A stretch of DNA of 64,000 nucleotides, taken from Macrostomum hystrix (taxonomy: Eukaryota > Platyhelminthes > Macrostomidae). The notes beneath the pieces were generated by a model, which ran no database searches, was not told the DNA's origin, and saw only the letters and a list, made by a program, of their open reading frames with translations. The stretch spans positions 5,532,001 to 5,596,000 of the forward strand of contig CATNEN010000024.1 in NCBI GenBank assembly GCA_950097015.1, given 5' to 3'. The position numbers and the translations under genes were made by a program. This document shows, one piece after another, positions 35,535 through 46,130 of this stretch (position 1 is the first letter of the stretch; each line of letters starts with the position of its first letter).

Positions 35535-36135
35535 GCCTGCTTGCGGACGAGAAGAATGCAGAGAAGCTTGCAGACGAGAAGTATGCGTAGAGGCTTGCAG
35601 ACAAGAATGATATGGAGAATCTTGCGGACGAGAAGTATGCGGAGAGGCTTGCGGACGAGAAGTATGCAGAGAGGCTTGCGGACGAGAAGTATGCGGAGAG
35701 GCTTGCGGACAAGAAGGATATGGAGAAGCTTGCGGACGAGAAGTATGCGGAGAGGCTTGCGGACAAGAAGGATATGGAGAAGCTTGCGGACGAGAAGTAT
35801 GCAGAGAGGCTTGCGGACGAGAAGTATGCAGAGAGGCTTGCGGACAAGAAGGATATGGAGAAGCTTGCGGACGAGAAGTATGCGGAGAGGCTTGCGGACA
35901 AGAAGGATATGGAGAAGCTTGCGGACGAGAAGTATGCGGAGAGGCTTGCGGACAAGAAGGATATGGAGAAGCTTGCGGTAGAGAAGTATGTGGAGAGGCT
36001 TGCGGACGAGAAGGATGTTGAGAAGCTGGCGGACGAGAAGTATGCGGAGAGGCTTGCGGGCAAGAAGTATGCAGAGAAGCTTGCGGACGAGAAGGACACG
36101 GAGAAGCTTGCGGACGATGTGGCGAAGCTTGAGGA
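35535..36135. repeat. 27-bp minisatellite open in several frames
   Basis: About 22 units alternating two types, cttgcggacgagaagtatgc + ggagagg and cttgcggacaagaaggatat + ggagaag. As 27 is divisible by 3, frames stay open over the array. The plus frame gives LADEKYAER/LADKKDMEK 9-mers and the minus frame a Ser/Ala/Phe-rich chain. An in-frame TAG near 35589 interrupts the plus frame at its left edge and no initiator context is clear, so I treat it as a repeat. A charged helical protein of ~196 aa ending at 36202 remains possible. Confidence 0.85.
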
Positions 36136-36329
36136 CGTGGACGCGGAGAAGCTTGCTCTCACCAAGACGATGCAGGAGCTGACTTTAGCAAGCAAGCAGT
36201 AGGCGGAGACGGACAAGCAAAGGTCGCACATTTTTTGCTTTTTTTGGTGATAGTGCTCTCGTCAATCAAATGTTCTACTGGTGGTCGCTTGTGCTTTGAT
36301 TTGGTATCTGGGACCGAGAAGGTCCCAGA

Positions 36330-38906
36330 ATGCTTTGCATGCTGCAGGCAGTAAAGCAGGTAATCTACGTCGTCTAAAAAGAGAAAAAGACATCCGCTTA
36401 GGGTCTAAGTAAACTTCCTAATTGGTGTACCATTTATATGTTTATACCTGAATTATGTAGACTAGGTTTATAAAAAAGCTGAGGTATTTAATTAAAAGAT
36501 ATACATTTTATGGAACGTTGCTGCAACATGTAGGAAATTGTCTCGCTGTCAGTTCTATGATACCCAGATCCTTCACTTTTGGTTAATTTTATCCTCTTAC
36601 AGTCTTTCCGTAGACTCTCCCAATTAGCTGCCGCTTCGGCTTGGTGGCGCCGTCCCTATCTTATTGGCATGGCAACTGTGGCTACAGCAGGTGCTGGTCT
36701 GGCACTCGCCAGCTCATTGCATTCGCCTCCATTTAAAATTGCCGCCACAATCTCCGCGCCAATGTGCAGTGCGGCCACAATAGGCCGACCATTGGATTGG
36801 ATGTCCGACCCTGTGTCTGACCAGGTCTGGCTGTGCGCCCCAGCTAATAGTGCGGAGCCTCGGGTCAGCATGGAACGTCTATGCATGGATGTACAGGTAA
36901 GTTGTTTGGCTATGAAGAACTGGCGCCTGTCATTCATTTAGAGGTCGTAATGCACTTTATGACTTAGCTAGAGGTCATAGCAGACTGAATGACTTGAACT
37001 GGATTTATAGTAAAATTAATGAGTAAAGCTGGTGGTCACATTAGATTGAATAACTGGTCATAACAGAGTGATTAAATTCATCAATATTGAACCTATTGTC
37101 TTCAAACCATAAATTGACAGTGATGCTGAATTTACGAAATTCTTGAGTAATATTGAATATTCCCATTTTTTACGATGAACTGACTTTCAAAGCCGTCCGT
37201 CAGCATCGTCGTGATATTCAGCGATTTTTTGGAGACCCTGGTGTCAAGAACAAATTGCATGACATCTTGACAAGATTCGTTGAATATCTCGACGATGCCG
37301 ATGTTTCGTGACTCTGGAAGTTGTTTCATTTGATAGAGCGGAAAATGTTCACATTATAGCGGAGTGTTTTGGATTTTCATGGCGATAGGTTGAATATTTT
37401 GGGAGATACAGAAATGAGCACAATGCGACTATTTACTACCAGCGTCTTTCTTACTGTTAAGCGAGTCTATAATTAAATTATTCAATCTCTCCTACCGTTC
37501 AGGGCCGCCTATGCCGAGCAATGGAAGAGCTAGACGGCGAGGCTCGCTTCGTCGTAGACAAATGGGACCGACCGTCTGGCGGCGGTGGCATCTCCTGCGT
37601 TATGACCGACGGCGCAGTGTTCGAGCGGGCCGGCGTCAACATCAGCGTGGTGCACGGCACCCTCAGCCCGCAGGCTGTTCGCCAGATGAACTCCCGGCCA
37701 GACCGGCACAAACTGCCCGAGGGCTGCGAGTTGCCGTTCTGCGCCATCGGCATCAGCTCCGTCATTCATCCCAGGAATCCCTACGTGCCAACTATGCATT
37801 TCAATTATCGCTACTTTGAAGTTGACGACGGCAAAGGCGGCAAGTCATGGTGGTACGGCGGCGGCGCCGATCTAACGCCATTCTTTCTTGACAGAGAGGA
37901 CGCGACGCATTTTCACACGGCATTGAAAGCGGCCTGCGACAAGCATGACAAGTGAGGCTGAATTATATACCCTAGAGAATGATGGTTGGGGTTAGCTATG
38001 GGTCTTAGACTCGATGCCTTTAATATTTTGGTTCTGTTAGTATCTGGACAGGTGCAAGTTGTTTTGCATCGTGTGTGATTGCACATGTTGCTTAATTAGT
38101 TAAGACATTGGCACATCTTTTTGTGACACTAGACCCGCAGCCAGCGAGGAGGCAATTCTGCCCATTTCGCTGACTCCTGAGCACAGGCATACAGATACTG
38201 TACGCAGGCATACGCTCACACAGGTGTGCACATCTGCCCTGACTTTCTCATCGTCAGGCAGTGTACACTCTCCCTGTGCCTTGGAGGTTGGCCCTCAATC
38301 CCCCAAGCCTTCTCTCCGCGGCTGCGCCCTAAATAAATGTGGCCTCGCCGCGGAATCGAACTTAGGGACCTTGGTGCGAGAGGCAAACGCGTTAACCACT
38401 CTGCCCCCGACCCCTTGTGCCTTATGAGAGCTAAGAATTTGCAACTGCGGCACAAACCCACGCGCAGGTCTCTCTATCCGAAGTACAAGGCCTGGTGCGA
38501 CGACTATTTTGTAATTGAGCATCGGGGCGAGCGACGCGGTGTCGGCGGCATCTTCTTTGACGACGTTGATTCGCCTAGCCAGCCGGCGGCGTTCGCCTTT
38601 GTTGACTCCTGCGCCAAGGCCATCGAGTCTGCCTATCTGCCGATAGTACGCAAGAATATGCGGCGTGGCTATTCCTATGCCGACCGGCAGTGGCAGCTCT
38701 TGCGGCGCGGCCGCTACGTTGAATTCAATCTGGTTTACGACAGAGGAACCAAATTCGGCCTGAACACTAAGGATGCCAGGATTGAGAGCATCCTCATGAG
38801 CCTGCCGCCCCTGGCCCGGTGGGAGTATTGCCACAATCCGGACGCTGATCCAGTCAAGGCTCAGCTGATGCGGGTGCTGCGCGATCCGGTGGACTGGGTT
38901 AAATAA
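36330..38906 (+). CDS. CPOX: Coproporphyrinogen-III oxidase, mitochondrial
   Basis: Oxygen-dependent heme-pathway enzyme that oxidatively decarboxylates coproporphyrinogen III to protoporphyrinogen IX in the mitochondrial intermembrane space. Exons: tentative 36330-36359 (30 nt, ATG to CAG|gtaatc), then 36603-36896, 37503-37951 and 38468-38906; about 403 aa (human 454). Phases (0, 0, 2) agree at each junction. Signatures: [96 protein letters not shown] and SILMSLPP. The N-terminus is Arg-rich and amphipathic followed by a hydrophobic [15 protein letters not shown], a typical intermembrane-space bipartite signal. The first exon is the weak point; trans-splicing with a leader supplying AUG at the 36602 acceptor is an alternative. 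The last intron holds a SINE, and a repeat array begins 10 bp after the stop. Confidence 0.93.
37163..37420. repeat. Dispersed repeat C, copy 2 (CPOX intron), palindromic
   Basis: Shares two collinear blocks with 7025-7445. It is itself palindromic: gcatcgtcgtgatattcagc near 37201-37220 is inverted as gttgaatatctcgacgatgc near 37272-37291. This suggests a hairpin MITE. Confidence 0.65.
38110..38415 (-). repeat. tRNA-derived SINE, family A, copy 2 (CPOX last intron)
   Basis: The minus-strand head ggcagagtggttaacgcgtt then tgcctctcgcacc and agttcgattcc fits tRNA boxes A and B. The body matches copy 1 (12590-12770). Between gacactagac and ctcacacaggtg it carries an extra ~80 bp, part of which (38136-38184) resembles the 3' UTR of the LINE (28650-28697). 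Confidence 0.78.
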
Positions 38907-38916
38907 CTGCGCTTAG

Positions 38917-40005
38917 CTTTTTCTGCTTTCCTGTAATCAGATGGGATCCTGTCTGCTTTCCTGTAATCAGATGGGATCCTGTCTGCTTTCCTGTAATCAG
39001 ATGGGATTCTGTCTGCTTTCCTGTAACCAGATGGGATTCTGTCTGCTTTCCTGTAATCAGATGGGATCCTGTCTGCTTTCCTGTAATCAGATGGGATCCT
39101 GTCTGCTTTCCTGTAATCAGATGGGATTCTGTCTGCTTTTCTGAAATCAGATGGGATTCCTTCTGCTTTCCTGTAATCAGATGGGATTCTGTCTGCTTTC
39201 CTGTAATCAGATGGGATTCTGTCTGCTTTCCTGTAATCAGATGTGATCCTGTCTGCTTTCCTGTACTCAGATGGGATCCTGTCTGCTTTCCTGTAATCAG
39301 ATGGGATTCTGTCTGCTTTCCTGTAATCAGATGGGATTCTGTCTGCTTTCCTATAATCAGATGGGATCCTGTCTGCTTTCCTGTAATCAGATGGGATCCT
39401 GTCTGCTTTCCTGTAATCAGATGGGATTCTGTCTGCTTTCCTGTAATCAGATGGGATTCTGTCTGCTTTCCTGTAATCAGATGGGATTCCTTCTGCTTTC
39501 CTGTAATCAGATGGGATTCTGTCTGCTTTCCTGTAATCAGATGGGATTCTGTCTGCTTTCCTGTAATTAGATGGGATTCTGTCTGCTTTCCTGTAATCAG
39601 ATGGGATTCTGTCTGCTTTCCTGTAATCAGATGGGATTCTGTCTGCTTTCCTGTAATCAGATTGGATTCTGTCTGCTTTCCTGTAATCAGATGTGATCCT
39701 GTCTGCTTTCCTGTAATCAGATTGGATTCTGTCTGCTTTCCTGTAATCAGATGTGATCCTGTCTGCTTTCCTGTACTCAGATGGGATCCTGTCTGCTTTC
39801 CTCTAATCAGATGGGATTCTGTCTGCTTTCCTGTAATCAGATTGGATTCTGTCTGCTTTCCTGTAATCAGATGTGATCCTGTCTGCTTTCCTGTAATCAG
39901 ATTGGATTCTGTCTGCTTGCCGGTAATCAGATAGGATTCTGTCTGCTTTCCTGTAATCAAATGGGATTCTGTCTGCTTGCCGGTAATCAGATGGGACCAA
40001 GTCTG
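38917..40005. repeat. 30-bp minisatellite in the CPOX 3' flank
   Basis: About 36 units of gggattctgtctgctttcct + gtaatcagat, strikingly regular in length. The main polymorphisms are ggatcc versus ggattc and gattgg or gatgtg variants. It starts 10 bp after the CPOX stop and must form part or all of the 3' UTR unless polyadenylation is extremely early. Confidence 0.96.
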
Positions 40006-40680
40006 CTTTTCATGTTTCTGTGTTTCTTTTCACCCTTGCCCTATTCTTTGTTTGAATCCGATAAATTAACTATCTTATTATTGGTGCTGTTTCACTGCTG
40101 ACAAGAACCGGTGAAAACTGCACTGACTGCAGTTTCTTGGTGTTCCTCCTCTAAAGAACCATACAAACCTTGTTTCCTTTCTGTGCGTACTCAATTTTTT
40201 GTCAATGTCAATGAAAGATGACACGAATAGTTGTTAGTTTGCTTTTGCTATCATCGTGTGTGACCATTGTGCTTGTTTAGTTAAAAAAAGTTTTTTTTAG
40301 ATTTGCAATAGTTGTTTGTAGTTATCCTCTTAAAATGACCATTCAATTTCGAAACATGGTGTCTACTACAAGTAATACATTATGTAGAAAACAATCATGT
40401 GTGTAACTAATAGTAAACTGTTACTGTTCTGATTTTACTCGGCGTTGCAAAAAAGTCTACTTGATCAGCATAGATTCGATTAAAGAAATATTTATTAAAT
40501 CGATTCTGTTACTTTTGGTAACAGATTTGTTTAGCATTCGGAATAATCATTTTAATCCATTTCCAATAAACGGAGCAATATTTGTCTAATTTGTGCTTAT
40601 AAATCTTTTTGTCAATTCATTCTTTCTTTTTTTCTACTGGTAACTCAATAAATGTAAAATATGGTTTAGAAATTTTTATA
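40006..40680. other. AT-rich intergenic sequence
   Basis: No coding signal seen. Confidence 0.45.
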
Positions 40681-40684
40681 CAGG

Positions 40685-41155
40685 AAACAGTGCTGTAGCA
40701 GTTAACAGATTGAAGGGACCAGTGCTGTAGCAGTTAACAGATTAAAGGGACCAGTGCTGTAGCAGTTAACAGATTGAAGGGACCAGTGCTGTAGCAGTTA
40801 ACAGATTGAAGGGACCAGTGCTGTAGCAGTTAACAGATTGAAGGGACCAGTGCTGTAGCAGTTAACAGATTGAAGGGACCAGTGCTGTAGCAGTTAACAG
40901 ATTGAAGGGACCCGTTCCACAACAGTTAACAGATTGAAGGGACCCGTTCCACAACAGTTAATAGATTGAATGGACCTGTTCCGCAACATGTATAATTGAT
41001 GAATAGAAGAAAATGTCATGTATCAGTTGATGGATGGATGAACAAGTAATGTATCAGTTGATTGGTTGAAGAACAAGTAATGTATCAGTTGATTGGTTGA
41101 AGAACAAGTAATGTATCAGTTGATGGATGGATGAACACGTCATGTATCAGTTGAT
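40685..41155. repeat. 32-bp minisatellite followed by a ~31-bp one
   Basis: About nine units of agtgctgtagcagttaacag + attgaagggacc (40685-40990), the last ones changed to ccgttccacaacag. These merge into four units of atgtatcagttgattggttg + aagaacaagta (41015-41150). Both share a (c)agttnannga core, so they may be one diverging array. Upstream of MACROD. Confidence 0.88.
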
Positions 41156-41403
41156 TATCGAGGGGCCGGAGCGGCAACAATTAAGTTGATTCGCAATTGA
41201 TTTCTGAGTCTACAAAGTTGTGCACTTGTTCTGAATATCATCTACAGCTGAGTTATTCTGCAGTCCGAGGACGACATATTTTGGCTGCTTTGCTGAAATC
41301 AGACCGATTTTTCTGCGATTTGGCTTCAAGAAGTCACTGCAGCTGCCGCAGAGTACTTTTCGGATCAGCCAACAACACAACCACTGGCGCCACCTGCTGG
41401 GTT

Positions 41404-43144
41404 ATGTCTAAGCAACATCGCTCCGTTCACAATAGCAAGTGGGGCTATGATCCCTTGAAAAGGGGTGAGTGTTGCCACCTTAATCCTTAATCGCTACTAT
41501 AATATCGTCTATCTGACCGTTTTAACGATTAATTTATCAGGTGTGTCTGACTAATTATCAGCTGTTTCTGACTTATTATCAGGTTGTCTGACTGATTATC
41601 AGGTGTGTCTGACTGATTATCAGGTGTGTCTGACTGATTATCAGGTGTGTCTGACTGGTTATCAAGTGTGTCTGACTGGTTATCAGGTGTGTCTGACTTG
41701 TTATCAGGTGTGTATACCTCAGATCCCTCCCCGCGCCAAGATGCCTACCTGTCTATGCCGCTCGACGAGCGTCGCAAGAATTATACCTGTGGCGAGCACT
41801 ACACCAGCCTGGCGGACATTCCGACCTGGGCGCAGCAGGCAGGTGCTGCCAGCGGGCCAGACGATGGCGACCCTCTTGCGCGCCGCGTCTCCCTTCACGT
41901 CGGCGACATCACCAAGCTTGAAATCGACGCGATCGCCAACGCCGCCAATTCCAGTTTGATGGGCGGCGGCGGAGTCGACGGCGCAATTCACCGGGCCGCT
42001 GGGCCACTGCTCAAAGCCGAGTGCGCACAGCTGGGCGGCTGCGACACCGGCGACGCCAAGGCCACCTGCGGCTACAAGCTGCCCGCGCGGTCAGTGGTGA
42101 CTCCCAGATCCCCATATTCGATCTCTAATCCTCCCAGATCCCCAGATTTGAGCTCCCATCATCCCAGATCCCCATATTCGATCTCTAATCCTTCCAGATC
42201 CCCATATTCGATCTCTAATCCTCCCAGATCCCCATATTCGATCTCTAATCCTCCCAGATCCCCAGATTTGAGCTCCCATCATCCCTAATCCCTGTTTCCA
42301 GCCGCCATTCGCTCTGCGCTTTTTATCCAGGTATGTGCTGCACACTGTCGGCCCGATGGGATCAGGTGACAAGGCGCTCCACAGCTGCTACCGCCGCTGT
42401 CTGGACCTGGCGCAGCAGCTCGGCCTGACCTCTGTGGCCTTCCCCTGCATCAGCACCGGAGTCTACGGCTTCCCGGCTAATCGGGCGGCCAAAATTGCTC
42501 TCGACACTGTGCGCGACTTTCTTGCTAACAACGCCTATGGCGAGAGGATCGAGCGCATCATCTTCTGTGTCTTTTTAGACTCGGATTATCGCCTGTACAG
42601 CCAGCTGCTGCCAATCTATTTTCCCACCGAGCGGCTCCCAGTTAAAAAGCTGAAAGAGCAGCAACAGCCAGTCTCAGGTGCTGATTTGGCAGGTGAAGGC
42701 GCCGCCGCCTCCGCTTCCACCGCTTCCACCGCTTCCACTAAAGCCTCTGACGCTCCTGCTGCTGAAGCCTCCGACACCAAGGCCTCCGGTCAGCCCGCTG
42801 GTGAAGCCTCCGACGCCAAGGCCTCCGGTGAGCCCGCTGCTGAAGCCTCTGACGCCAAGGCCTCCGCTGAGCCTGCTGCTGAAGCCTCAGACGCCAAGGC
42901 CTCCGCTGACCTTGCTGCTGAAGCCTCAGACGCCAAGGCCTCCGCTGACCCTGCTGCTGAAGCCTCAGATGCCAAGGCCTCCGCTGACCCTGCTGCTGAA
43001 GCCTCAGACGCCAAGGCCTGCGCTGACCCTGCTGCTGAAGCCTCAGACGCCAAGGCCTCCGCTGACCCTGCTGCTGAAGCCTCAGATGCCAAGGCCTCCG
43101 CTGACCCCGCTGCTGAAGCCTCAGACCCGCAAAATAAAAAATAA
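41404..43144 (+). CDS. MACROD: MACROD-type macrodomain ADP-ribose hydrolase with repeat tail
   Basis: Predicted to remove mono-ADP-ribose from proteins and to hydrolyse O-acetyl-ADP-ribose. Exons 41404-41464, 41723-42089 and 42331-43144, with phases 1 and 2 matching at GT/AG sites, give 413 aa. The pre-domain helix ([12 protein letters not shown] ... IPTWAQQ) resembles MACROD1. The macrodomain spans ~65-225: [19 protein letters not shown], the ADP-ribose loop [15 protein letters not shown], then [23 protein letters not shown] and [14 protein letters not shown]. The remaining ~160 residues are Ala/Ser/Lys-rich, dominated by ~10 copies of a 13-residue repeat ([13 protein letters not shown]). 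The start is tentative: the frame is open upstream of 41404 without a convincing initiator, so an earlier exon (for example a mitochondrial presequence) may exist. Both introns contain private minisatellites. Confidence 0.92.
41540..41715. repeat. ~19-bp minisatellite in MACROD intron 1
   Basis: About eight units of tgtctgactgattatcagg running up to the acceptor of exon 2. The last units supply the pyrimidine-containing sequence before the AG. Confidence 0.88.
42100..42290. repeat. 30-bp minisatellite in MACROD intron 2
   Basis: Six units of ctcccagatccccatattcg + atctctaatc, with a variant ending agctcccatc. Occupies most of the 241-bp intron. Confidence 0.9.
42770..43125 (+). repeat. 39-bp coding minisatellite (MACROD C-terminal tail)
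   Basis: About nine units of gacgccaaggcctccgctga + ccctgctgctgaagcctca, encoding 13-residue repeats. Units are in frame with no length change and become more alike toward the 3' end, indicating recent expansion under frame constraint. Confidence 0.9.
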
Positions 43145-43253
43145 GCTATTTATTGATGGTTTGAAAACAACTCTCGATGCTCGAATGAGGATTTAACCTG
43201 ACATTGTTGTTTCAATTAAAATTAATTTTTTTCACCTTTCCTAATTGGACCAG

Positions 43254-43525
43254 ATGTGCAGCCGACAGCACAGCCGCAGCTATTGCGCGGTGCATCTGAA
43301 GGCTGCATACGGCTATTCAGTCCATGGACTGGGGGGACGCCACACCCGCCCTTAATTACCCCAGATGATGCTGGTACCGATGTAACGGCTGGGTGAACTG
43401 AGCAATGCAGAGTTAAGTGTCTTGCTAAAGGACACAGATTGTTCCAGTGGAGTAAGGAATCGAACCCCAAACCTTCAAAGTCTCTAGTCGGACGCCCTAA
43501 CCACTAGGGTACAACCACCTAGCGG
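43254..43525 (-). repeat. tRNA-derived SINE, family B, copy 2
   Basis: The minus-strand head ccctagtggttagggcgtcc ... gtttggggttcgattcc closely fits tRNA A and B boxes, with the tail extending to gcacatct near 43254. The body shares ttcagtccatggactgggg and the ttaagtgtcttgctaaaggac block with 16720-16935. Less diverged than the ACAP intron copy. Confidence 0.8.
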
Positions 43526-44296
43526 TAGTTAAATGTTTAAATAACTTTGCTGTTTTCGACTTTTTGCGCCGGCAAAATTATTTTATCAAATTATTTTTAC
43601 TATTCCTTTGCTTCTGGTTTCAAATGTAGACGTTTTAGTTTAAATAGATTCTGCTTGTGAACTTAACCCTGTTTAAATTTGCCTATTGAAGTGATTTTTA
43701 TAATAATAAAGAAACCATTTGGTTACATATATTCAGCTACGAATGACAATGTCTTAAATCTGTTTGATCGCTTGTTTGTTCAGGTCTTATTACGTTTTAA
43801 TAGGTGTTATCAACTGTCTTAATCAAGCACCTTAAAATGTCCGTTCCTAGTGTTAGCAATGTCCGTTCCTAGTGTTAGCAATGTCCGTTCCTAGTGTTAG
43901 CAATATCTGTTCCTAGTGTATAGTCTATACGAGTACTAGTAGATTCTAGGTGAGTCAATGTATAGTTTCCCTGATGAGAAGACAACTTTTTAGCAGAGTT
44001 CTCAAAGCAGGAAAAGCACATGCTCAAGGCACAGTATTATTTTAAACTATAGTCTTAAAACAAAAATACTCTCGCGGCATCTTTCAAGCGAGTCTGTCGT
44101 CAGTTTTGAAGGCTCTAGCAAGTCCAGCGCCCGTGCTGTTTGCATATATTTTAGCTTTCTTCAACAAAGAAATAAAATTGACAAAACAAAATTATTTTAC
44201 TGGCTTCCTAGCCACTCTTTGGCCAATTTTTTTAAGAGGCTGTTCGAGCCATCCTGCTGGCTTGCCTGTCGAATGGCTGAGCACAACCCTTCCTGG
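43526..44296. other. AT-rich spacer between convergent genes
   Basis: Lies between the MACROD 3' end and the 3' end of the minus-strand duplicated-domain gene. Contains about four units of a 22-bp repeat, aatgtccgttcctagtgtta + gc, at 43836-43920. No gene. Confidence 0.5.
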
Positions 44297-46130
44297 CTAG
44301 CCCTTGGCCTTGCTGAGCACCAGCTCCGGTGTCATGCTGCCGGCCTCGTCCGGCACCAGCGACCACTGTGACACCAGCGGATACTTTGAGGTCGGCGCCG
44401 CTGCGCTAAAGTTAAAGCCTATAAAAGTGTGCAGCACTCCGCGAAAGGTATTGCCATCGTCGTCGCCATCGTCGTCGCCATCTTCGTCGCCATCGTTCTC
44501 GTCATCGGCACCCTGACGGATCATCGGCGATTTGATGCCCGGACTACGCGGAATCGGGCCGGCTGCCTCATCATCGACAATTAGGGCTCGATGAATGACG
44601 GCGAAGTTGATGCGCGGCTTGTGGTACTTTTTAATTGGCCGAAGCACCGGCTGGCCCCTGACCTCATCCTGGGCGATCTTCATGATGAAATGGCAGTAAA
44701 TAATTTCTGTTGAAATCACACTGGCGATGCGATAGTCACCGATGGCCACTTTGGGCAGTTCGCAGTACACAAAGTACTTTTTGCGCTTTTTATTCCTATG
44801 CCTATGCCGGCTGCTGGTTTTTTGACATTTTGGCTTCTCGGCACTGATGGGATCGTCCTGCACTTTTTGTTTAGTGCTTGGTGGCACCCCGGCCTGTGCG
44901 CCCGGCTCCTTGCTGATTGTGGCGCTGCCCTTGCGAAAGTCCTCCTTTACCTTCTCAAGCGACGTTTCTGAGCCCGCATTGTCCTGCTTGTAGCGATTCA
45001 GTGGACTCGTTGCGCCGGGACTTTTCGATATGGGGCCCTTGTCCCAGCAGTCGGCACTGATGGGGTCGTCCCGCACTTTTTCTTTAGTGCTTGGTGACAC
45101 CCCGACCTGTGCGCCCGGCTCCTTGCTGATTGCGGCGCTGCCCTTGCGAAAGTCCTCCTTTACCTTCTCGAGCGACGTTTCTGAGCCCGCATTGTCCTGC
45201 TTGTAGCGTTTCAGTGGACTCGTTGCGCCGGGACTTTTCGATATGGGGCCCTTGTCCCAGCAGTCGGCACTGATGGGATCGTCCCGCAGTTTTTCTTTAG
45301 TGCTTGGTGACACCCCGACCTGTGCGCCCGGCTCCTTGCTGATTGCGGCGCTGCCTTTGCGAAAGTCCTCTACCTTCTCGAGCGGCGTTTCTGAGCCCGC
45401 ATTGTCCTGCTTGTAGCGTTTCAGTGGACTCGTTGCGCCGGGACTTTTCGATATGGGGCCCTTGTCCCAGCAGTCGGCACTGATGGGATCGTCCCGCAGT
45501 TTTTCTTTAGTGCTTGGTGACACCCCGACCTGTGCGCCCGGCTCCTTGCTGATTGCGGCGCTGCCCTTGCGAAAGTCCTCTACCTTCTCGAGCGGCGTTT
45601 CTGAGCCCGCATTGTCCTGCTTGTAGCAAATTAGTGGACTCGTTGCGCCGGGACTTTTCGGTATGGGGCCCTTGGCATCTTCGTCCTCGATAAAGGGCCG
45701 GTGAATGACGGCCACATTCACCACTGGCACTTTATAATCCCTGATTGGCAGCAGAACAAGTGGAATTTTCTCATTCTGCGCTATCTTGATCAGAAAGTGG
45801 AACCGTAGCAAACTGCCAACCACACAGCTGGACTTGTGGTAGTCGCCAATCTATAATTAACAAGAGAAATTAAAGAAGCAATATTATGCGTTTCGTCTTT
45901 TAGCCGACAAAAGCTAATTTATTTGTATTTAGATTCGCCTTTCCACTCACTTTAATCTTCGGCAGCTCCATGTACACCAAGTAGCGTTTGATAATGTCGG
46001 GTTGATTGTCGTAGTTATTGACATTCGAAATTTTGAGGCAGTCTTCTTGTCTACCCGTGCTGTTTTCGTGATAGAATCCTCGGCTTAGCAGCCGGTTCCT
46101 CTCCAGTATGGTCACCGGCTTTTTTCCCAT
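44297..46130 (-). CDS. Unrecognised protein with duplicated domain and 70-residue repeats
   Basis: Exons 46130-45951 and 45850-44297 (donor gtgagt, acceptor attatag, phase 0) give 577 aa starting at an ATG. The N-terminal unit (ending YLVYMELPKIK-IGDY, then FHFLIKIAQNEKIPLVLLPI and NVAVIHRPFIEDED) and a C-terminal unit (YFVYCELPKVAIGDY, FHFIM-like KIAQDEVRGQPVLRPI, NFAVIHRALIVDDE) are clear duplicates of a ~90-residue domain; the intron sits inside the first copy. Between them lie four ~70-71-residue repeats (KGPISKSPGATSPLKRYKQD and onward). The C-terminus has an Asp-rich run (~490-510). I do not recognise the family. The strand pattern around LPI weakly recalls arrestin-like C-terminal domains, which is not enough for a call. 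No signal peptide or membrane segment is seen. Confidence 0.75.
44835..45680 (-). repeat. 210-213-bp coding tandem repeat, four units
   Basis: Four nearly identical units encode the 70-71-residue repeats of the neighbouring gene. Units differ by a 3-bp indel (LEKVEDF versus LEKVKEDF) and scattered substitutions. The outermost copies are most diverged, a sign of recent internal expansion. Confidence 0.9.

Noticed and set aside
38340..38410. tRNA gene on the minus strand
   Set aside because: Only A/B-box-like segments are present within a SINE body shared with another locus; no full cloverleaf with acceptor stem was seen.
38899..39960. 353-aa GKQTESHLIT repeat ORF antisense to the CPOX 3' flank
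   Set aside because: Translation of the 30-bp minisatellite; no non-repetitive coding sequence attached.
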